From NCBI GenBank assembly GCA_017940465.1, contig JAGAYN010000016.1, positions 1 through 64,000 on the forward strand: 64,000 nt of DNA, read 5' to 3'. Origin of the DNA: Bacteroidales bacterium. Its GTDB lineage: Bacteria > Bacteroidota > Bacteroidia > Bacteroidales > P3. Below are positions 7,864 through 16,757 of the stretch, in pieces (within the stretch, counting starts at the first letter, position 1; each line of letters opens with the position of its first letter). Below the pieces are notes generated by a model that made no database searches, was not told the origin of the DNA, and was given only the letters and a program-made list of their open reading frames with translations. Made by a program: the position numbers and the translations under genes.

Positions 7864-8775
7864 ATGAAAATACGCCTAATGACATGCCTGACGGCCGTGG
7901 TGCTGACGCTGGCGGCGTGCGGCGGCGACGAGGATTTCGTGGCCCCGTCGTTCCTCCACGTGGACGCCATGACGCTCACCCGGAGCAACACCAACCCCCT
8001 CGACCCCGACCCGGGGCTCTACTCGGCGGAGATTGTCTCGTGCTATGTGGAGGCCCTCTACAAGGATTCCAGAAAGGTGGAGACCCTCGGGCTGTTCGAG
8101 CTTCCCTTCACCATTCCGGTGCTCTACAGCGGCGAGGTGGAGTACCTGGTGTTCCATCCCGCCATCAAGATCAGCGGCGTATCCGGCATGCAGACGCACT
8201 ATACATTCTATAACAGCGACACGCTGCGCAACGTGTCGCTCCAGAGCGGCGACACGCTGCGTCTGGACACGCTCCGCACCACCTACAGAATCAAGAGCAG
8301 CAACGTGCTGATGTTCGAGTCGTTCGAGCCTACGCGGGCGACGATATTCTTCGACTCGGTGGAGTGGCGCAAGCACGAGCGCGACAGCACCCTGTGGGGC
8401 GAGGGCTACGGGCTGGTCTCGGTGCCCGACACGGAGACGTATGTCCCCTTCGCCATCAACCAGTCTCACACCATCACCACCGCGCGCGGCAGCAGCATCG
8501 TCTACCTGGAACTGGACCATCGCAGCGACCTCCCCTTCGAGGTGTACATGCAGTCGCAATACATGAGCAACAGCAGCACCGACGTGCAGCGTGTAATGGT
8601 GGTGAACCCCTCCAAGACGTGGCAGCACATGTACATCAACCTGGGCCGCACATGGGAATGGTTCGGCTACTACCCCACCTTCCGCCTCATCTTCCGAGCC
8701 CTCAACATCGACGGCACAGGCGGCTCCGTGCGGCTGGACAACGTGAGGGTAGTCACCACCACCCAAACCCTTTAA
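7864..8775 (+). CDS. Predicted lipoprotein of unknown function
   Basis: This 303-residue protein starts with MKIRLMTCLTAVVLTLAAC, a clear lipoprotein signal (Cys19). No catalytic motif was recognised. The rest is rich in Thr/Ser and beta-type segments, ending in a segment (SVRLDNVRVV) typical of beta-sandwich domains. It stops nine bases before the sugar transferase gene and is probably cotranscribed with it, suggesting a role linked to surface polysaccharide export or display, which is inference. The start at 7864 follows from the signal peptide. Confidence 0.7.
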   Translation: MKIRLMTCLTAVVLTLAACGGDEDFVAPSFLHVDAMTLTRSNTNPLDPDPGLYSAEIVSCYVEALYKDSRKVETLGLFELPFTIPVLYSGEVEYLVFHPAIKISGVSGMQTHYTFYNSDTLRNVSLQSGDTLRLDTLRTTYRIKSSNVLMFESFEPTRATIFFDSVEWRKHERDSTLWGEGYGLVSVPDTETYVPFAINQSHTITTARGSSIVYLELDHRSDLPFEVYMQSQYMSNSSTDVQRVMVVNPSKTWQHMYINLGRTWEWFGYYPTFRLIFRALNIDGTGGSVRLDNVRVVTTTQTL

Positions 8776-8784
8776 GCCTCCATC

Positions 8785-10194
8785 ATGCAACGCAGACAGA
8801 CCGTCAAGTATATCCTTTTCGACCTCCTCGCGGCGCTCCTCTCGTGGACCGCCCTCTTCCTCTTCCGGAAAAGCAGCCTCGAGCACGTGCCGCTGGACGG
8901 CAGCATCCTTGCCGCCCCCAAGCTGTGGCTGGGTCTGATGGCGGTCCCGGCCGGATGGATCATCCTCTACACCCTGCAGGGCTCCTACCGCAACGTGCTG
9001 CGCAAGGCGCGCGTCAAGGAACTGCTGGACACCATGCTGGCCACCGTCATCGGCGTGGTGGCCATCTTCTTCCTCCTCCTGGTGGACGACCACGTGACCT
9101 CCTACGCAGGCCACTACCGCGCCTTCCTCTTCCTCCTCGGCACCCATTTCCTGCTCACCTATGTGCCGCGCATGCTCATCACCTCGCAGACCGCGCACAT
9201 GGTCCACACGCGGTGCCTCGGCTTCCCCTCGCTGATGATCGGGAGCAAGGGCAAAGCCTTCCAGACCTATCTGGACCTGGAGAACCAGGAGACCTACAGC
9301 GGCAACCTCTTCGTCGGCTTCGTCACCGTGAACGGCTCCATCGAACCCCAGCTGCAGGCCGTCATGCCCCACCTCGGCTCCATCGAAGACCTGCGCCAAC
9401 TCATTGACCGACACGGCGTCGAGGAGGTCATCATCGCCGTCGAGGACCACGAGCGCGAGAAAATCAACGAGATACTGCGCGCCCTCAACACCTGCGGCGA
9501 CCTCATCATCAAGATAACTCCCGACGCCCGCGACCTCATCATCGGCTCCATCCGCCAGGAGAGCATCTTCCATTCCCCCTTCATCGTCATCAACAACCGT
9601 CTGATGGCCGAGTGGCAATACTCCGTCAAACGCATCGCCGACATCGTCATCTCGCTGGTGGCGATGCTCATTCTCTCGCCCGTCTACCTGGTCACGGCGC
9701 TGGTGGTCAAGCTCTCGTCCCCCGGGCCGGTGTTCTATGCGCAGGAGCGCGTGGGCTACCACGGACGCCCCTTCCGCATGCACAAGTTCCGCTCCATGTA
9801 CATCGACGCCGAGCAGCAGGGGCCGGCCCTCTCCAAAGACAACGACCCCCGCATCACCCCCTTCGGACGCTTCATGCGCAAGGTGAGGCTGGACGAGATA
9901 CCCCAGTTCTGGAACGTGCTGCGCGGCACCATGAGCATCGTCGGACCGCGGCCCGAGCGGCAGTACTATATCGATCAGATTGTCAAGCGGGCACCCGAAT
10001 ACCTGCTCCTGCAGCGCGTCAAGCCGGGCATTACCTCGTGGGGGCAGGTCAAATACGGCTACGCCTCCAACGTCGACGAAATGATCGAGCGCCTGCGCTA
10101 TGACCTGCTCTATCTGGACAACATGTCCCTCACCACCGACCTCAAAATCATGGTCTACACGGTGAAAATCATCGTCCAGGGGCGCGGCAAATAA
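8785..10194 (+). CDS. Exopolysaccharide polyprenyl-phosphate sugar transferase (WcaJ/WbaP type)
   Basis: This 469-residue inner-membrane enzyme transfers a sugar 1-phosphate from a UDP-sugar to undecaprenyl phosphate, the first step of a capsule or exopolysaccharide repeat. Four hydrophobic segments lie in the first 140 residues, followed by a CoA-binding-like Rossmann domain at about 150-270. The C-terminal catalytic domain has FYAQERVGYHGRPFRMHKFR, the LDEIPQFWNVLRG block, IVGPRPER and KPGITSWGQV, all hallmark motifs. No glycosyltransferases follow, so the rest of the polysaccharide cluster lies elsewhere. The downstream 465 bases are non-coding. Confidence 0.93.
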   Translation: MQRRQTVKYILFDLLAALLSWTALFLFRKSSLEHVPLDGSILAAPKLWLGLMAVPAGWIILYTLQGSYRNVLRKARVKELLDTMLATVIGVVAIFFLLLVDDHVTSYAGHYRAFLFLLGTHFLLTYVPRMLITSQTAHMVHTRCLGFPSLMIGSKGKAFQTYLDLENQETYSGNLFVGFVTVNGSIEPQLQAVMPHLGSIEDLRQLIDRHGVEEVIIAVEDHEREKINEILRALNTCGDLIIKITPDARDLIIGSIRQESIFHSPFIVINNRLMAEWQYSVKRIADIVISLVAMLILSPVYLVTALVVKLSSPGPVFYAQERVGYHGRPFRMHKFRSMYIDAEQQGPALSKDNDPRITPFGRFMRKVRLDEIPQFWNVLRGTMSIVGPRPERQYYIDQIVKRAPEYLLLQRVKPGITSWGQVKYGYASNVDEMIERLRYDLLYLDNMSLTTDLKIMVYTVKIIVQGRGK

Positions 10195-10218
10195 CCCTCC
10201 CGCCGCACCCCGATCCCC

Positions 10219-10328
10219 CACCCTTTAGCACTTTCACCCCCGTCTTCCCGCCCCTGCGCCCCTTCCCTTCTGCACCTTTACTACTGTCTTCCTGCCTCCG
10301 CACCCCTGCCCTTATGCACTTTCTACCA
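10219..10328. repeat. Degenerate C-rich repeat, about 44-bp period
   Basis: Two full and one partial unit share the order CTT-GCAC-TTT-AC-CTGTCTTCC-GCC-CC. It is non-coding and lies directly behind the sugar transferase gene. The rest of 10195-10659 holds the dispersed element at 10378 and the promoter at 10591. Confidence 0.5.
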
Positions 10329-10377
10329 GGCCATGGGCGGAGCCCTCTCCTGCCGGTCTCGTCCCATACACGGAGCG

Positions 10378-10478
10378 AGGAAGAAGAGGGGAAGAAGAGG
10401 ATACCTCTTACACGCTGACAATCAACGGACTACAATCGGACCAAAATCGGCCTTTTTCCGGTTTTTGTTCAAAAAAAT
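10378..10478 (+). repeat. Dispersed intergenic element, copy A
   Basis: This region aligns over about 100 bases, at roughly 70 percent identity by eye, with 34728-34829. Both have a purine-rich start (GGGGAAGAAGAG), the box ACACGCTG, and the block TCGGCCTTTTTCCGG followed by an A tract. Both lie 90-180 bases upstream of a gene start. It is not a convincing coding region. Confidence 0.65.
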
Positions 10479-10590
10479 CTCGCGTTTTTTGCACCCCCTT
10501 CAGCCTCAGTTTTCCGCCCTGCCCCCTGTCCACCCCGACCCGAAATCGGAGAAAATTGCAAAAAGTTCCGCCAAGTAACTAAAATAGTTG

Positions 10591-10598
10591 TATCTTTG
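10591..10598 (+). promoter_or_regulatory. Promoter -7 element of the arginine decarboxylase gene
   Basis: TATCTTTG matches the -7 consensus exactly and gives a leader of about 55 bases before the start at 10660. Confidence 0.65.
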
Positions 10599-10659
10599 CA
10601 CCGCCAACCCAAATGAGACGGATGGGTGAAAATATTGTAAATTAATCAATTTAGTTGCA

Positions 10660-12060
10660 ATGAAAAACAAATATTACGACCTAATCGACCAGACCTTCGA
10701 CTTCCCGCAGGACGAATTCCGCACCGAGGATGGCGAACTCTACTACCATGACATACCGCTCATGGAGGTCATCAAGCAATACGGCACTCCGCTGAAAATC
10801 ACCTACCTGCCCAAGATTTCGTCGCAAATCCAGCGCGCCAAGCGCCTCTTCAACGTGGCCATCGCCAAGACCGACTACCAGGGCAGCTACAACTATTGCT
10901 ACTGCACCAAGTCGTCGCACTTTGAATTCGTGCTGCGCGAGGCCTTGAAGAACGACATCAACCTCGAGACATCCTCGGCGTTCGACATTAATCTCATCCA
11001 GGAACTGCACGCGCAGGGCCTCATCGACAAGGACAAAACCATCGTCTGCAACGGATTCAAGAAAGACATTTACATCGAGAATATCATCAATATCTTCAAC
11101 GACGGGTTCCGCAACGTGATACCCATCCTCGACAACAAGAACGAGTACTACACCATCGACCGCACGCTCCCCGAGGGCAACGAGCCGATGAATCTCGGCA
11201 TCCGCATCGCGTCGGAAGAGGAACCCAAGTTCGATTTCTACACCTCGCGCCTGGGTATCCGCTACAACGACATCGTCTCATTCTTTGAAGAACAGATTAA
11301 GCCGAACCGCAAGTTCCGCTTCAAAATGCTGCATTTCTTCATCAATACCGGCATCCGCGACACAGCCTACTACTGGAACGAACTGGCCAAATGCGTCAAT
11401 GTCTACTGCGACCTCAAGCGGGTCTGCCCCGAGCTGGACTCGTTGAACATCGGTGGAGGCTTCCCCTCCAAGGTGAGCCTGGCGGCCAATTTCGACTATG
11501 AATATATGGCGGAGGAGATATTGGCCCAGATAAAGAACATCTGCACCCAGCGCGGTGTGGAGGAGCCCAACATCTTCACCGAGTTCGGCTCCTTCACCGT
11601 GGGCGAGAGCGGCGCCACCCTCTACAGCATCCTGGACCAGAAGCAGCAGAACGACCGCGAGCTGTGGTACATGATAGACTCCAGTTTCATCACCACCCTG
11701 CCCGACACCTGGGGCATCAACCAGCGCTTCATCATGCTGCCGATAAACCACTGGGACTGTGAATATCAGCGCGTGTTCCTCGGCGGCCTCACCTGCGACA
11801 GCGAGGATTTCTACAACGCAGACAGCCACGCCAACGCCATCTTCCTGCCCAAACTGCAGAAGGACGACCCGCTCTACATCGGCTTCTTCCACACGGGTGC
11901 CTACCAGGAGAGCATCGGCGGCTACGGCGGCATTCAGCACTGCCTTATCCCTGCGCCGAAGCATGTCATCATAGACAAAAACGAAGAAGGCGAATACACT
12001 ACAAAGTTATTCGCCAAAGAGCAGAGCTACAAGTCGATGCTCAAGATATTGGGCTATTAG
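10660..12060 (+). CDS. Arginine decarboxylase-like PLP enzyme (alanine racemase fold)
   Basis: This 466-residue cytoplasmic enzyme matches the Bacteroidota-type decarboxylase of about 465 residues that is annotated as arginine decarboxylase. It would make agmatine for polyamine synthesis. The PLP lysine is Lys84 in YCTKSSHFEF, the phosphate loop is NIGGGFPS, and the dimer active-site motifs CDSED and GFFHTGAYQ are near the C-terminus. It differs from the 630-residue SpeA type in length. Substrate choice between arginine, diaminopimelate and carboxynorspermidine cannot be settled by reading. Its stop codon overlaps that of the converging FKBP gene (TTAG at 12057-12060), with no terminator between them. 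Confidence 0.82.
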   Translation: MKNKYYDLIDQTFDFPQDEFRTEDGELYYHDIPLMEVIKQYGTPLKITYLPKISSQIQRAKRLFNVAIAKTDYQGSYNYCYCTKSSHFEFVLREALKNDINLETSSAFDINLIQELHAQGLIDKDKTIVCNGFKKDIYIENIINIFNDGFRNVIPILDNKNEYYTIDRTLPEGNEPMNLGIRIASEEEPKFDFYTSRLGIRYNDIVSFFEEQIKPNRKFRFKMLHFFINTGIRDTAYYWNELAKCVNVYCDLKRVCPELDSLNIGGGFPSKVSLAANFDYEYMAEEILAQIKNICTQRGVEEPNIFTEFGSFTVGESGATLYSILDQKQQNDRELWYMIDSSFITTLPDTWGINQRFIMLPINHWDCEYQRVFLGGLTCDSEDFYNADSHANAIFLPKLQKDDPLYIGFFHTGAYQESIGGYGGIQHCLIPAPKHVIIDKNEEGEYTTKLFAKEQSYKSMLKILGY

Positions 12061-12782
12061 TCGTCGTACGTCTCGTGCAGTTCCACCTCATAGATGAGGG
12101 GGGTATAGCCAGGTACGGTGCCGCCACCCGCCGCGCCGAAGGCCAGCTGGTAGGGGAAGTAGAAGCGGTAGATACTGCCGGGATTCATCAATTGGAATGC
12201 CTCGATCAGGCCGGGGAACATGGGTTCACCCACCACATGCATGATGGGTTCGCGCTTGCCGTAGGTCTGGTCGAAGGCCTCGCCGGTGAACATCAGCTTG
12301 CCGCGGTAGTCGAATTTGATGCGTTGCGCCAGCTTGGCCTTGGGACCCTTGCCCTCTTTCATCACTTCATAGTAGAATCCCGACGGGTGACGCTTCACCT
12401 TGGAGTTGCTTTTTTGCAGCTCGGAAAAGTAGGCTTCCTGCTTCTCATCTACAGCCATGCGCTGGTTCTGATCCTGTTGTGCCGCGATTTGGTTGCTGGA
12501 AGTGGCGATGAATTCCAAGGCCTGCATGGTCACCTCGGGCGGGAACGGCTGGCGGCCTCCGGCGAGGGCATGGTGGGCCGACTGGAGTATGAGGTCGGCA
12601 TCCAGCGAGGCAAACATGCCACGTTGCAGCACATCGGCGATGTTCTGGCCATAGGCCCAGGCGAGGGTGTCGGCCAATGACTTCAACTCCGGGGGCTCGG
12701 CATTGGGACCCGGCTGGTTGTTGTTGGAGCATGCCGTGCAAAGTGCCACGGCAGCAGCCAGCAGACAGAGTGTTTTCTTCAT
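12057..12782 (-). CDS. Lipoprotein FKBP-type peptidyl-prolyl isomerase
   Basis: This 241-residue protein starts with MKKTLCLLAAAVALCTAC, a lipoprotein signal (Cys18). An alpha-helical dimerisation-like segment (about 35-125) precedes an FKBP domain (about 130-240) with FDYRGKLM, FDQTY, PGLIEAFQLMNPG and a FGAAGGGTVPGYTPLIYEVEL end. It probably helps fold exported proteins on the periplasmic side. The start is only eight bases downstream of the stop of the C25 peptidase gene, so the two form one operon, suggesting a chaperone role for that cargo (inference). Some FKBP active-site aromatics are not obvious, so catalytic activity is uncertain. Confidence 0.85.
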   Translation of the reverse strand: MKKTLCLLAAAVALCTACSNNNQPGPNAEPPELKSLADTLAWAYGQNIADVLQRGMFASLDADLILQSAHHALAGGRQPFPPEVTMQALEFIATSSNQIAAQQDQNQRMAVDEKQEAYFSELQKSNSKVKRHPSGFYYEVMKEGKGPKAKLAQRIKFDYRGKLMFTGEAFDQTYGKREPIMHVVGEPMFPGLIEAFQLMNPGSIYRFYFPYQLAFGAAGGGTVPGYTPLIYEVELHETYDD

Positions 12783-12790
12783 GGTATTGT

Positions 12791-15184
12791 TCAGTTATTG
12801 TTAATAATCAGTTTCTTTATTTCCACGGTGTCAGCCATCTGCACACGGACCCAGTAGAGGCCCGAGGGCAGGTGGCCCAGGGCTATTTCCATGCGGTCGC
12901 CGCTGGCCTTGCGGCTGATCAGGGGGCGTCCCGCGATGTCTATGACCTCGATGCGCTGCATACGGGGGGCCTCCACAGTGACGCGGTCGGTGGCAGGATT
13001 GGGGAAGAGGGAGAGCACTTGCGAGGGGACCTCTCCGATTCCGACGGGCACCTGCGAGAGGGGCCGCTGGAGGGGCTTGTGGCCGGCGGCGGTGATGGTG
13101 AAGAATGCCGGAGGGCAGTTCGAGGGATCGATGTCGAGGCAGAGGTTGCCGTACTGGTCGGCGAAAGCGGCGGTGAGGGGGGTCATGGTGGCACTGTCGA
13201 CGACAGCCACATAGGCATAGGGGGCAGTGGCGAGGCGGAGGCAGGAGCCCTGCTGCTCAAGCGTCAGCGGCATGTCGGCGGCACGTCCGAGCCAGGGCAG
13301 GAGCGACGGGTCGCCCAGGAGCTCATACACCTCCCAATAGTAGTCCGCCATGTCGCGATGCCAACTGTCATAGGAGGCGGTGCTGTTCACTGCCATCAGG
13401 CCGGCGTACATCATGGCGGCGGCGGTGGAGGCGCGTTTGGCGGCGGTCTCGCCGTGGGTGTGGAACATCTGGTCGAAGGAACCCAGGCGCTGGCTGTTGT
13501 AGTCGGTGTTCATCGTGGCGGAGATGTTGTTGCGTACACCGATGGCCCAATGGAAATCGTTCTCCCAATAGGTGAGGTTCACGCCGCCGATGTAGGCCAC
13601 TGCCCCTGCGTTGTCGCCGCGACGGGTCATGGCCTCGCCCAGACAGGTGGTGTTGTGGAACTGGCTGCTGAGGCAGCAGTTGGCGAAGACCATGGAGGGC
13701 TTGCCGGAGTTCTGCATGTTGTTGGCGTTGGATTTGTTGAACTGTGGGCTGTACCACGAGCCCACGTATCCGTGGGCGCTGTAGGCGATGACACCCATAC
13801 CCTCGTCGTATCGGCTGCGGAGGGCGTTTGCCGTGCCGTAGCTTTGCGAACTTCCTGTCACCGTGACGCCGGCGGGTGCATAGGCGGTGTGGTTCTTATA
13901 GTAGTTCACCTGCGAGTATCCGTTGGCGGCGTTGAAGTAGTGCCGCGCGAGGTAGTCCATGGTGGGGTCGCTGTATATGTAGCCTGCATCGTTCACCAGG
14001 TCATAGCTGAGGCTGCCCGATGTGCCGTAGTCGACGCCGGACACAAGGGCTGCGGCGGCCAGATAGCTGTCGTCGCTGAAGGCGTATTGCTCGTAGAGGA
14101 GGGTCTTCTCGATGATATTGGCGAGGGTGGCGGTGTCGGCGGCCGAGAAGCGGCCGAGGTAGGCGTCGGGCAGGTTGTCGGAAGTCCAGGTGGTATAGTA
14201 GTAGTCGGAGTAGCTGCGGCTCTCGTTCGCGGCCAGGATGTCCAGCAGCACTTCATTGTCGTTGCTGAGCCTGGATTGGAATGCAGGGAGCTGCTGGTGG
14301 TCGCCCAGGAGGAGTACGAAGGTGGGTGCGGGGCGTTCCTCGGTGGCATGTGCGTACATGAGGGTGAGCGAGTCGGCTACCTCCTGCGGCGTGCTTATCT
14401 GCGATGCGTCGATGATATCCACTATCATGCCCTGGGTGCGTTTCCATTGCACGAATTTCTGCAGGCTGTGGCAGGAGGCCACGCCGTTGATATCGCCCAT
14501 CACGACGACCATCCGCACAGGCACCCTCGCGGTGGCGTCCTTGGAGGTGGGGAGGCTGTTGAGGGTGGAGAGGTGCGAGAAGGCGGGCGTATGGTAGCGG
14601 CTGTAGTGGGTGGCGGTGGCCTGCGCGTCGGCGTCGCGGTAGCGGACCACCACCTGCGCGCTGCGGCATAGGATGGCTTTCCGCTGCACGGGGTTGATGC
14701 GCAGGGGGGAGAAGGTGAGGAGTGCAAGACGGCGGTCGCGGGCGATGCCGAGGTCCTGCACCGCAGCCAAGGAGGTGCCCCAATAGGCATCGGTGCGGTA
14801 GAGGGCGGTGTCGAGTCGGGCGGGGCGGTGGGCGCCGGGGGTCTTGAGGCGCGACGGCTGGAGGGGCCACGGGGTGCCGCCCTGCAGGTCGATGGTGTCG
14901 TACTGCGGATTGCGGACCTCCACCTCTATGGCGGAGCAGAAGGGTATCTCGATAGTGCTGGCGAGCGTGGGGAGCGCCGGGGCACCGATCTGGCCGCCGG
15001 GGTGGTAGCCTTCGGCGGTCAGGAGGGGGTATTCACGGCCTTCCAGAAGTCTCGACTCCACTGTGAACGAGGGTGTACGGTAGTTCACAACGAGGCTGTC
15101 GCAGTCGCTGGACACCACGCTCTGGGCGGCGGCGGTGGAGGCTACGGCCGCCAGGAGGAGTAACGGCAGGGTTCGTATGTTCAT
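12791..15184 (-). CDS. Gingipain-like C25 cysteine peptidase with T9SS sorting domain
   Basis: This 797-residue secreted protease has a signal peptide (residues 1-20, ending ASTAAAQ) and a C25-type propeptide region with GGQIGAPALPTL up to about residue 200. The caspase-like catalytic domain follows, with His471 in YSAHGYVG and Cys503 (or Cys504) in VFANCCLSS. The last 75 residues form a type A sorting domain of the type IX system: LFPNPATDRVTVEA, a GRPLISRK-like strand, LPSGLYWVRV and a basic end. It is thus a likely cargo of the PorU/PorV machinery encoded at 45.6-50.1 kb. It is cotranscribed with the FKBP lipoprotein. The cleavage specificity cannot be read from the sequence. Confidence 0.92.
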   Translation of the reverse strand: MNIRTLPLLLLAAVASTAAAQSVVSSDCDSLVVNYRTPSFTVESRLLEGREYPLLTAEGYHPGGQIGAPALPTLASTIEIPFCSAIEVEVRNPQYDTIDLQGGTPWPLQPSRLKTPGAHRPARLDTALYRTDAYWGTSLAAVQDLGIARDRRLALLTFSPLRINPVQRKAILCRSAQVVVRYRDADAQATATHYSRYHTPAFSHLSTLNSLPTSKDATARVPVRMVVVMGDINGVASCHSLQKFVQWKRTQGMIVDIIDASQISTPQEVADSLTLMYAHATEERPAPTFVLLLGDHQQLPAFQSRLSNDNEVLLDILAANESRSYSDYYYTTWTSDNLPDAYLGRFSAADTATLANIIEKTLLYEQYAFSDDSYLAAAALVSGVDYGTSGSLSYDLVNDAGYIYSDPTMDYLARHYFNAANGYSQVNYYKNHTAYAPAGVTVTGSSQSYGTANALRSRYDEGMGVIAYSAHGYVGSWYSPQFNKSNANNMQNSGKPSMVFANCCLSSQFHNTTCLGEAMTRRGDNAGAVAYIGGVNLTYWENDFHWAIGVRNNISATMNTDYNSQRLGSFDQMFHTHGETAAKRASTAAAMMYAGLMAVNSTASYDSWHRDMADYYWEVYELLGDPSLLPWLGRAADMPLTLEQQGSCLRLATAPYAYVAVVDSATMTPLTAAFADQYGNLCLDIDPSNCPPAFFTITAAGHKPLQRPLSQVPVGIGEVPSQVLSLFPNPATDRVTVEAPRMQRIEVIDIAGRPLISRKASGDRMEIALGHLPSGLYWVRVQMADTVEIKKLIINNN

Positions 15185-15220
15185 TTTTATGTTAATTTAA
15201 CTGTTTTCGGTCTATATTCT

Positions 15221-15296
15221 GCAGGGACCTTGTAGGTATCCTATAGGTATCCCCTAGGTATTTACTTCGACTGTGAACCGTTATGAACGGATATGG
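15221..15296 (-). repeat. 11-bp-period element family 1, copy 1
   Basis: On the minus strand the core CAGTCGAAGTAAATACC is followed by CTAGGGGATACCTA and two further 11-bp GATACCTA units. The same order occurs at 23074-23213, 45433-45510 and 52435-52515. This copy overlaps the last twelve codons of the RluA-type gene and supplies its TAA stop. Confidence 0.9.
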
Positions 15297-15984
15297 ACTG
15301 GTGGTTTTGGATGAGGAACATCTGCTCGATTTCGGGGTTGGGGGCGGTGATGGTGACAAGTTCGTCGCGCACAGGGTGTTGGAAGGTAACGGAGCGGGCG
15401 TGGAGCGAGATGGATCCGTCGGGGTTGGGCCTAGGGGCACCGTACTTGAGGTCTCCCTTGATGGGGCACCCTATGTTGGCCAGCTGACAGCGTATCTGGT
15501 GGTGCCGTCCGGTGTGCAGATTGACGTCCAAAAGGTGGTATCCACCCTCGGAGACGGCGATGTCGCGATAGGATAGGCGCGCCAGCTTGGCATCGGGCTG
15601 CCCGTTGGAGACGCAGTAGGACTTGTTAATCTTCTCGCGCTTGACGAGCCAGTTTTCCAGCACATCCTCCGGGCTTGGCGGCGCGGTGCGCACCACGGCC
15701 CAGTAGTGCTTCTCGAAGTCGCGCGTGCGCACCTTGTCGATCATGCGCGTGAGGGCCTTGGAGGTCTTGGCCAGGAGCACCACGCCGGAGACGGGGCGGT
15801 CGATGCGGTGGATGAGGCCGCAGTAGACCTGTCCGGGCTTGTTGTCGCGCTGCCGGATGAACTCCTTGACGAGGGCCGTGAGGGGGAGGTCGCCGGACTT
15901 GTCCCCCTGGCATATCTGCCCGGGGCGCTTGTTGATGGCAAGGAGGTGGTTGTCCTCATAGAGTATCTGTCCGGCGTCGATCAT
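15262..15984 (-). CDS. RluA-family pseudouridine synthase
   Basis: This 240-residue cytoplasmic enzyme isomerises specific uridines in rRNA or tRNA. The signature HRIDRPVSGVVLLAKT holds the catalytic Asp, followed by TGRHHQIRCQLANIGCPI and GDLKYGA. It lacks an N-terminal S4 domain, as in short RluA/RluC-like members. The exact target site cannot be deduced. The C-terminal SISVHNGSQSK is encoded by the dispersed repeat element at 15221-15296, so the natural end of the protein is probably near FLIQNHQ. It lies downstream of psd in the same direction, 36 bases away. Confidence 0.9.
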   Translation of the reverse strand: MIDAGQILYEDNHLLAINKRPGQICQGDKSGDLPLTALVKEFIRQRDNKPGQVYCGLIHRIDRPVSGVVLLAKTSKALTRMIDKVRTRDFEKHYWAVVRTAPPSPEDVLENWLVKREKINKSYCVSNGQPDAKLARLSYRDIAVSEGGYHLLDVNLHTGRHHQIRCQLANIGCPIKGDLKYGAPRPNPDGSISLHARSVTFQHPVRDELVTITAPNPEIEQMFLIQNHQSISVHNGSQSK

Positions 15985-15989
15985 GCTTG

Positions 15990-16038
15990 TTCAAATTAAG
16001 ATTTTTCCACTCTTCATTTTTCATTCTTCATTCCCAAT
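15990..16038. repeat. ATTCTTCATT-type spacer repeat
   Basis: Short repeats of TTCATT/TTCTTCATT fill the gap between the RluA-type and psd genes. The same type of spacer lies at 16690-16757, 17605-17716, 20605-20656 and 59648-59716. On the minus strand it reads GAATGAAGAATGA, so genes that end in it gain a C-terminal Asn-Glu-Glu. Confidence 0.6.
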
Positions 16039-16689
16039 TTCCGCAATGGGGCTGATGCCGTTCTTGACCTTGTCCTGCAGGGAGACGAGGATGTGGGCGT
16101 CGAGGGGGAGGAAGAGGTCCACGCGCGAGCCGAACTTGATGAAGCCCATCTCCTGGTTCTGCTTCACCTGGTCGCCCTCCCGGGCATAGCAGACAATGCG
16201 CCGCGCCATGAGGCCCGCCACCTGCCGCAGCAGTATGCGTCTGCCGCTGGGAAGGGCGAGGCCCACCTCGGTGCGCTCGTTGAGGTCGGAACTCTTGGGA
16301 TAGGAGGCCACGAAGTAGTTGCCGCGACGCACCTTGACGTATTCCACCGTGGCGTCGCAGGGGTAGCGGTTCACATGCACGTCGGTGCCGTTCATGAAGA
16401 CCGAGACCATGATGCATTCGCTCTTGAGGTAGCTCTTCTCGTAGACCTGCTCGATGGCGACGATGGTGCCGTCGGCCGGCGAGATGAGTTCATTGGGGCT
16501 CTGGGTAAAGATGCGCCTCGGGATGCGGAAGAAGGCGGCAATCATGAAGGCGAAAATCACCAGCGCCGCCACAAATACATAGTGCAGCCACGTCCAGTGG
16601 TGCACAAAAAGCAACATCAGCAACACTATCACAAAGACAGCGGCCGAGACAATCAGGATGGTCTGTTTTCCTTCGCGGTGGAGGGTCAT
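16021..16689 (-). CDS. psd: Phosphatidylserine decarboxylase proenzyme
   Basis: This 222-residue membrane enzyme makes phosphatidylethanolamine from phosphatidylserine. Two hydrophobic segments at about residues 11-50 anchor it. The core has SPADGTIVAI, FMNGTDVHVNRYP and the self-cleavage site FIKFGSRVDLFLP, where the Ser becomes the pyruvoyl group. The length is that of the short archaeal/Bacteroidota type. It is next to cdsA in the same direction, which makes its CDP-diacylglycerol precursor, so both act in one phospholipid pathway. The final residues GNEE come from the spacer repeat. Confidence 0.95.
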   Translation of the reverse strand: MTLHREGKQTILIVSAAVFVIVLLMLLFVHHWTWLHYVFVAALVIFAFMIAAFFRIPRRIFTQSPNELISPADGTIVAIEQVYEKSYLKSECIMVSVFMNGTDVHVNRYPCDATVEYVKVRRGNYFVASYPKSSDLNERTEVGLALPSGRRILLRQVAGLMARRIVCYAREGDQVKQNQEMGFIKFGSRVDLFLPLDAHILVSLQDKVKNGISPIAEIGNEE

Positions 16690-16757
16690 TTTGATTCTGA
16701 ATTATGAATTACGAATTATGATTTCTTCAATCCCCACTTTTTCAATTCCCAATTCCA

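Noticed and set aside
7876-10221. 781-residue minus-strand frame opposite the lipoprotein and sugar transferase genes
   Set aside because: It spans two well-supported genes on the other strand and shows only shadow composition.
10333-10578. 81-residue plus-strand frame upstream of the decarboxylase gene
   Set aside because: It overlaps the dispersed element and has no convincing start. Its similarity with 34.8 kb follows from DNA similarity without third-position bias.
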